DNA of 64,000 nucleotides from Fennellomyces sp. T-0311 (Eukaryota > Mucoromycota > Mucoromycetes > Mucorales > Lichtheimiaceae): assembly GCA_025266875.1 (NCBI GenBank), contig JALLLT010000024.1:434001-498000 (forward strand), in the 5' to 3' direction. Positions 59,558 to 64,000 of this stretch are shown here, one piece after another (position 1 is the first letter of the stretch; every line of letters starts with the position of its first letter). Below the pieces are notes generated by a model. It saw nothing but the letters and a program-made list of their open reading frames with translations. It did no database searches and was not told the DNA's origin. The position numbers were made by a program, and so were the translations under genes.

Positions 59558-60046
59558 ATTTGTTTTTTTTTCTTTTTTAGAAATATGGTTCTCTCTTCAC
59601 ACACACACACACTTTTTTACCCCTCAACTTCTACATTGTCAATACTTTTTTCTCTTCTCCCCCACATGCTTTTTCTTTTCAGGAGAAACCATGTAAATAG
59701 TTACTTAAGCCCTCTTGCCTAATTTATGTAGTAAATTATATACGCACGTAATTAATTCCTCTGAACAAAATACAACTGCATTGATCATCCCAATAACCTC
59801 ATCATGCCACTCGTCCCAGAGCTCTGGAATCCAAATTTACTTAGAAGCGGGAATTTAATTTGGGTGTTAGGAAGTGTTTGTTCTCTCCCGTCAAGCAGCT
59901 TAGAAGGGAACATTCAGAGATTTCGAGCCGTTCGTTGTCTCTCTAACTCTTGTGCTTGGACAAAGTATTGGGTATACAGGTTAATTGAGGAGATCAATTT
60001 GCGACATTGGCGTTCAGGAACCTTATGATGGTGGAAACTTGTAGCA
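59558..60046. other. Intergenic region
   Basis: Contains a short (CA)n run at about 59598-59612 and CT-rich 3' flank of the GATA/PHD gene. No gene seen. Confidence 0.55.
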
Positions 60047-61336
60047 ATGGACCGTAAATCAAGGACATCACGCTCGGCTTCGTTAGAGGACACGAACGAA
60101 GAGCTCAGTCTCTGGAAGCAAATATGCACTTCGCTGGCGAAACTGGAGAACATACAAAAGGAAACAGAGTCTGTCCTGAACAGTATCAATAAAATACATC
60201 TTGCTGTCAATTTTGATGAAGGTAAAAGGAAGAAATGCATCCATTGTTCCGTTTTCGTAACGCTTTATTGCAAATGATTAGGCATATCATTAAATTTATC
60301 GCAGCGCTTGAAGGATTACTATCAGAGTGGCATTGATCTTTCATCTAGTGAAGCAAGGTATTATGCGCACCGGAGGAGTGTACGCGGCCATCTCATGCGT
60401 TGCCTTCTAGAACAATCAGTGATATCATTGAGAAAATATCCGTCTTGATTGCCCTGAGGGAAGCCTCCGAGAACATGAACGGTAAAGGAAATGCTCCAAA
60501 GCTATCTCGTTTTCTCTGACGTCATGCAGAGCAAAAGCGAAAGAAACGGAAAACGGAAGCAGATGAGCTCAAGAGCTCAAATTCTTCGCCCAGCGGTGCA
60601 ACAGCAAAAAAGTCCAAAAAGTGAGTGGCAATGGGTCCATGGTTGCCTAAGCAGAACGACTCACCCCTTATTTTGCTGCCGTAGCAATGACATCATACCA
60701 CCAGGAACATCTGTAAGACAACTTAATTATCAGATCGACAACCAGGACCTAATTCACCGATAGGTGGCTGCTAAGCAACCCAAACAAAAGGATAAAAATG
60801 AAGAATGGATTCTTGCTGTGGTGATTAACTTCCAAGCGGACAAGAATAGGTCATTGGAACAAACAACGACGAAACAATCGCCAGTCAAGTTTACTAACAT
60901 TACTATTCTAAAAGGTATCACGTAGAAGACGTCGACCAGGACGAATTTGGTCAAAGACCGTAAGCCGATGTTTAATCTCAAGTTGCGCGCGCCTAATTCG
61001 TAGTTGTAAATTTAGGCGATATTTATTATCTCCACGAAATGTGATCCCTGTTCCAGACGGCCGCGATATCCAAAACTTACCTGAGCTTGGAGCCGGTCAG
61101 GATGTTCTAGCCCTTTATCCCGGGACTACCTGCTTTTACAAAGCCACCGTGATCCTTCCCCCGAATAAGGTATTATATGGAACCCCCAAACTGTTTTGTT
61201 CTAGATCACTGAAAAAATTGTTCAGAATAAGGACATTAATTCTCCTGGAAACTACAAGGTGCAGTTTGAGGATGACAATAACGAAGTCAAGTATGTAATG
61301 CCCGAACACGTCTTGGAAATGCCCAAATCAAAATGA
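60047..61336 (+). CDS. SGF29: SAGA-associated factor 29
   Basis: Sgf29 is the SAGA/ADA subunit that reads H3K4 methylation through a tandem Tudor domain and keeps Gcn5 acetylation at promoters. Nine exons (60047-60221, 60282-60357, 60411-60481, 60530-60620, 60685-60712, 60764-60849, 60915-60959, 61016-61169, 61205-61336) give 285 aa, all phases consistent. The N-terminal 90 residues are helical (ELSLWKQICTSLAKLEN). A Lys-rich linker (EQKRKKRKTEADELK) precedes the SGF29 domain: VAAKQ..EEWILAVVINF, YHVEDVDQDEFG, LLSPRNVIPVP, the hallmark VLALYPGTTCFYKATV, and the ending VQFEDDNNEVKYVMPEHVLEMP. Both Tudor folds appear intact. One exon is only 28 bp, which automated callers may miss. Confidence 0.93.
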
Positions 61337-61460
61337 ACCACGCCTCTAATATTTGTGTACTTTTCTTCTTCTTCATCCAATCCCTCTCCCATTTTTTTAC
61401 CGTATAAACACACCCTTCATCTTCATCCACCTTCAATAAACATCCCTTCCACTTATTCAA

Positions 61461-62182
61461 ATGTCATCGGAACGTCATGCTCCTGGAACTGGACTTAAAG
61501 TCTGTCATCATATAGTCATTTGCAAGTACGTCACTATTATTAGATAAGCGCTTTGTTGTATCAAAGGTCAAAAGCAAGGCTGTCACGGCAGACATTTTGA
61601 TTGTTTTTGCTCGTCCGACCCGCAATGTCATCTACGAATGGACAAGGGTTGATGATTGCAGAAGATAATCCGTATCTTGTCCGGGAGTACCAAGGCACTG
61701 ATGCTAGAGGTTGCTTTATCGCGCGGCTGATCTAGACTTTTTTGACAGGCGACACGGAGCAGGACTCCGGAAACGATGGCAATCGACGTAATAAAGTGAA
61801 ACCGGGTGTTTCTGATAACAATGGTAATAACAGGTGCACCTTTATAGCTGAACACAGCTCCAGTGAAGAGGAAACACCGCCTGGTCACCCAGAGCAAACT
61901 TTGAGCCAAGTATCTGATGAGCCCCAGAGCGAGCTTCACAACGATGTCGTCCATCTCACGGACGAGGACTTCCGGGAAATGGATCGACAAGCAGCAGCGG
62001 AGGCTGGGGACAATCGTCATCGTCATAGGCGGAGCGTTGACCAGCCTCTCGGGAGCACGACTCAAATCAATGGTCTATTTGACCCTGTTTCAGGTGGCTC
62101 GACCAATCCTGGTAATCGTCGCGTGCGAACACTCCTAATGGGACTCACGATGACACCATTATGTAGAAAGAACGCATTCTAA
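61461..62182 (+). CDS. Small Cys/His-rich hypothetical protein
   Basis: A CT-rich leader with GTATAAAC about 58 bp upstream points to the ATG at 61461. The favoured model has three exons (61461-61521, 61567-61647, 61749-62182), 191 aa. The first intron uses a GC donor (GCAAGT); with it the N-terminus becomes Cys/His-rich (CHHIVICQKQGCHGRHFDCF, then CSSDPQCH), which looks like a small metal-binding module. The second donor (GTTGAT) is weak. An alternative frame between 61625 and 61710 is open (LMIAEDNPYLVREYQG) and would need another splice. The remainder is acidic and disordered (HSSSEEETPPGHPEQ, LTDEDFREMDRQ). I do not recognise the protein; the last exon is better supported than the first two. 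Confidence 0.45.
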
Positions 62183-62196
62183 CTGAATAAGCATTC

Positions 62197-62202
62197 AATA
62201 AA
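62197..62202 (+). terminator. AATAAA polyadenylation signal
   Basis: AATAAA 15 bp after the stop of the small Cys/His-rich gene. Only 53 bp separate this stop from the convergent SEC72 stop, so the transcripts probably overlap. Confidence 0.5.
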
Positions 62203-62235
62203 GAAAAAGCTGCTTCTTTAAAACCACTTTTGCGT

Positions 62236-62829
62236 TTATTCAACCGAGCCATCCTCGACTTCAGCCAGGGCCTTCTTGAGTTCCTCGCTTTCATGATCGA
62301 ACCGTAATCCTGTCTGGAACGCATCCTTGGCCTCTTGTGCACGGCCCATGCTCCACAATGCCTTGCCTTTCCGGAACCAACCCTTGCTCCATTCACGCTT
62401 CAAACGCGTAACCATCTCCGCATCCACCAACGCGTCGACATATTCCTTGGTTGCCAATCTTGCTGCCGACCGGTTGCTAAGAATGGTTGACAACTCTTCA
62501 CGCACGTACTGGAACGCTAGGGGCTCCCACAACGGTCGCGACCACGATAGATCTACCGCCATGGTGTAAAGTCGAATCGCTTCGGAATAATTGTTTTGTT
62601 TAAAGAACTTGTTGCCTTCTTCCTTGAGTCGATTGACTTGAGCATTGCGAACAGGGTTGGCGGCATTCGGCGGTGGTAGGTCTTTGACTTGTTTCAGCGA
62701 AGCCGCAAGCGAATTGTGTGAGGTCCAGTCGATTTGACATTTTGTGCAGGTCTCCAAGCCGTGGTCCTTGCATAGGATCTTGTCGCCATCCGTAGACACG
62801 CTTACTTCTAATGGGGCCATTGTAGTCAT
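62236..62829 (-). CDS. SEC72: ER translocation protein SEC72-like TPR protein
   Basis: Sec72 is the cytosolic TPR subunit of the Sec62/63 complex that recruits Hsp70 for post-translational import into the ER. Single exon, 197 aa. The TPR region (about 65-190) shows NRLKEEGNKFFKQNNYSEAI, YTMAVDLSWSRPLWEP (SRPxWEP is highly typical of Sec72), LSNRSAARLATKEYVDAL, DAEMV and WSKGWFRKGKALWSMG. The N-terminus carries C20-x2-H23-x4-C28-x2-C31, a possible zinc knuckle. A second ATG nine bases in (62820) is equally usable. There is no membrane segment, as expected. Confidence 0.92.
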   Translation of the reverse strand: MTTMAPLEVSVSTDGDKILCKDHGLETCTKCQIDWTSHNSLAASLKQVKDLPPPNAANPVRNAQVNRLKEEGNKFFKQNNYSEAIRLYTMAVDLSWSRPLWEPLAFQYVREELSTILSNRSAARLATKEYVDALVDAEMVTRLKREWSKGWFRKGKALWSMGRAQEAKDAFQTGLRFDHESEELKKALAEVEDGSVE

Positions 62830-64000
62830 CTTATTAAATATGGTGGAAAGTAGAACTGTGATTAGCTGGAATTTAAACTTTGATATTTTGCGGGATTGCC
62901 ACGTCTACGTACGCTGGCAACCTAACGGAAGGTTTGACATCCTTGTTGGTTACCCGTCAAAGCAAAGCAAACTTGTGCGTCTTTGATACATTTCCTGAAT
63001 GAACTTCCACAATGGCGACTCAGTCATGTCGCTTGTTGTTCGTCGATTATTTCCGCGGGGTTGGGTGCCAGATCAATAACACGGCTGTTGGCAAGAAGCA
63101 CCCACACATGCCAGAACGATTTCATTCTTCGCAAGTCAAACATTCTCTCGATCGCACTACATGAACATTCAAATACCATTTTCTCCATGTGATAATTCTT
63201 GCCATGCGCGGGTCCTGGAGTTACGAATGCTTGTGTATCCTTTAGAATCCGGGGACGTTGATGCTTCTTCTGCTAGTTCAATATTCTCAGACCGTGTACC
63301 TTTCTGTGGAACAGGAGCGGTACATTCTCTCTCTCTTCCATCAGTCTACTTCCAATGTAACGCAAAACGTGAATGCTAGCTTGTTGCAACGGTGGGAACC
63401 AAGTTGGCGTGTCACTGATGTGCTTCACTCATATTCAATTGAACTTTTTTTTGTTTGTGGCGCATTACGCGCATTTGCTTGCCAAAAAAATGATCGACTG
63501 TACCTGATGTACATTGCACCAAGGTGCGTATTATGTACGGCTCGTTTGACGGCTTAGGATGCACCCGGTACATCAATAAGGTTCCCGTGGGAAGACAACT
63601 TTGTTGACGATGATTTACCCCGGACAGTGTGCTACGAACGGGTTGACATGGAAAGCGTGGATTACATCAATTGGTTGACTTTTTTTTTTTGAACAGCGCG
63701 TTATCCTCATATGGTCACATGATACTCCATCTTAAACGGGATAATGTATGGAAAATGTTGGCAGCATGTGATATGACTATAATCGCTACGGCTCCGGTAC
63801 TGCAGTAGTATAGTTCAGCTATTCTTCATGGTTTCATGCTGTAGATACAACAATTGAGAGTCTCGATCGATTTGCTTGTATCTGTGAAAATATCCCGCAT
63901 AAACTACCCTTTGCTGGAAAGGCGTGTGTGCATATAGTATAGGATCATTACTATGTACGTAAAGGTGAAAATCCCCAGAGCGACCAATCCATAACTGCAT
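62830..64000. other. Window end, no supported gene
   Basis: SEC72 promoter side, then about 1 kb with overlapping forward frames (63161-63557) and a reverse frame running off the end (63815-64000). None has a recognisable motif. A gene starting beyond the window could have an exon here. Confidence 0.4.

Noticed and set aside
63161..63557. Two overlapping forward frames near the window end
   Set aside because: Both open by chance over the same DNA; no domain recognised and no splice model that joins them.
1..64000. tRNA genes, rRNA, CRISPR arrays
   Set aside because: No cloverleaf with a matching T-loop, no rRNA-like block and no regularly spaced repeats were found on reading; a tRNAscan-SE run would be the proper test.

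Overview
The window is nuclear DNA of a filamentous fungus. Protein-coding genes are interrupted by very short GT-AG introns (about 43-65 bp, a few around 100 bp) with CTNAC or TACTAAG branch sites. The gene set is purely eukaryotic: HAT1, CSM3/Swi3, SGF29, GPI1, TOM20, SEC72, a PDR-type ABC transporter, a kinesin and a Tubby protein. The intron style together with a fungal Tubby protein suggests an early-diverging fungus, most likely Mucoromycota; this is inference, because nothing was searched. No rRNA, tRNA, CRISPR array or intact transposon was recognised. Exon boundaries were read by eye from splice signals, reading frame and remembered family conservation. In every spliced model the summed exon length is a multiple of three.

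Layout. 0.6-4.3 kb: a secreted beta-propeller lactonase-like protein and a six-exon gene of unknown family (521 aa), both forward. 4.3-8.1 kb: gene-poor, apart from a probable 41-aa Cys/His microprotein on the reverse strand. 8.1-9.9 kb: HAT1 (ten exons, reverse). 10.5-13.6 kb: a doubtful small reverse gene, then a forward gene for an 842-aa protein carrying several NUMOD4-like and HNH-like modules. 14.3-26.4 kb: ureF (reverse), mitochondrial clpX (forward), CSM3, a myo-inositol-type transporter and a full-size PDR transporter (all reverse). 29.5-35 kb: GPI1 (forward) converging on proline dehydrogenase (reverse). 35-40.4 kb: mostly empty and AT-rich. 40.4-44.8 kb: TOM20, a probable GPI-anchored protein, Tubby and a disordered protein, all forward. 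45.7-51.6 kb: a 1,862-aa kinesin. 51.6-57.5 kb: gene desert. 57.5-62.8 kb: GATA/PHD zinc-finger protein, SGF29, a small Cys/His-rich protein, and SEC72 converging from the other strand.

The genes act independently rather than as a cluster. Themes are chromatin (HAT1, SGF29, GATA/PHD, CSM3), mitochondria (ClpX, TOM20, proline dehydrogenase), ER and membrane biogenesis (GPI1, SEC72), nitrogen use (UreF, proline dehydrogenase) and transport (inositol carrier, PDR pump). Several genes share a core-promoter style: a TATA-like element followed by a pyrimidine-rich leader directly before the ATG.

The most unusual item is the multi-module NUMOD4/HNH-like protein at 10983-13623. Its architecture recalls phage and organellar homing nucleases, but it is encoded by a spliced nuclear gene with an expanding acidic hexapeptide repeat. 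The 41-aa microprotein, the unknown 521-aa protein and the GATA/PHD protein are the next most worthwhile.
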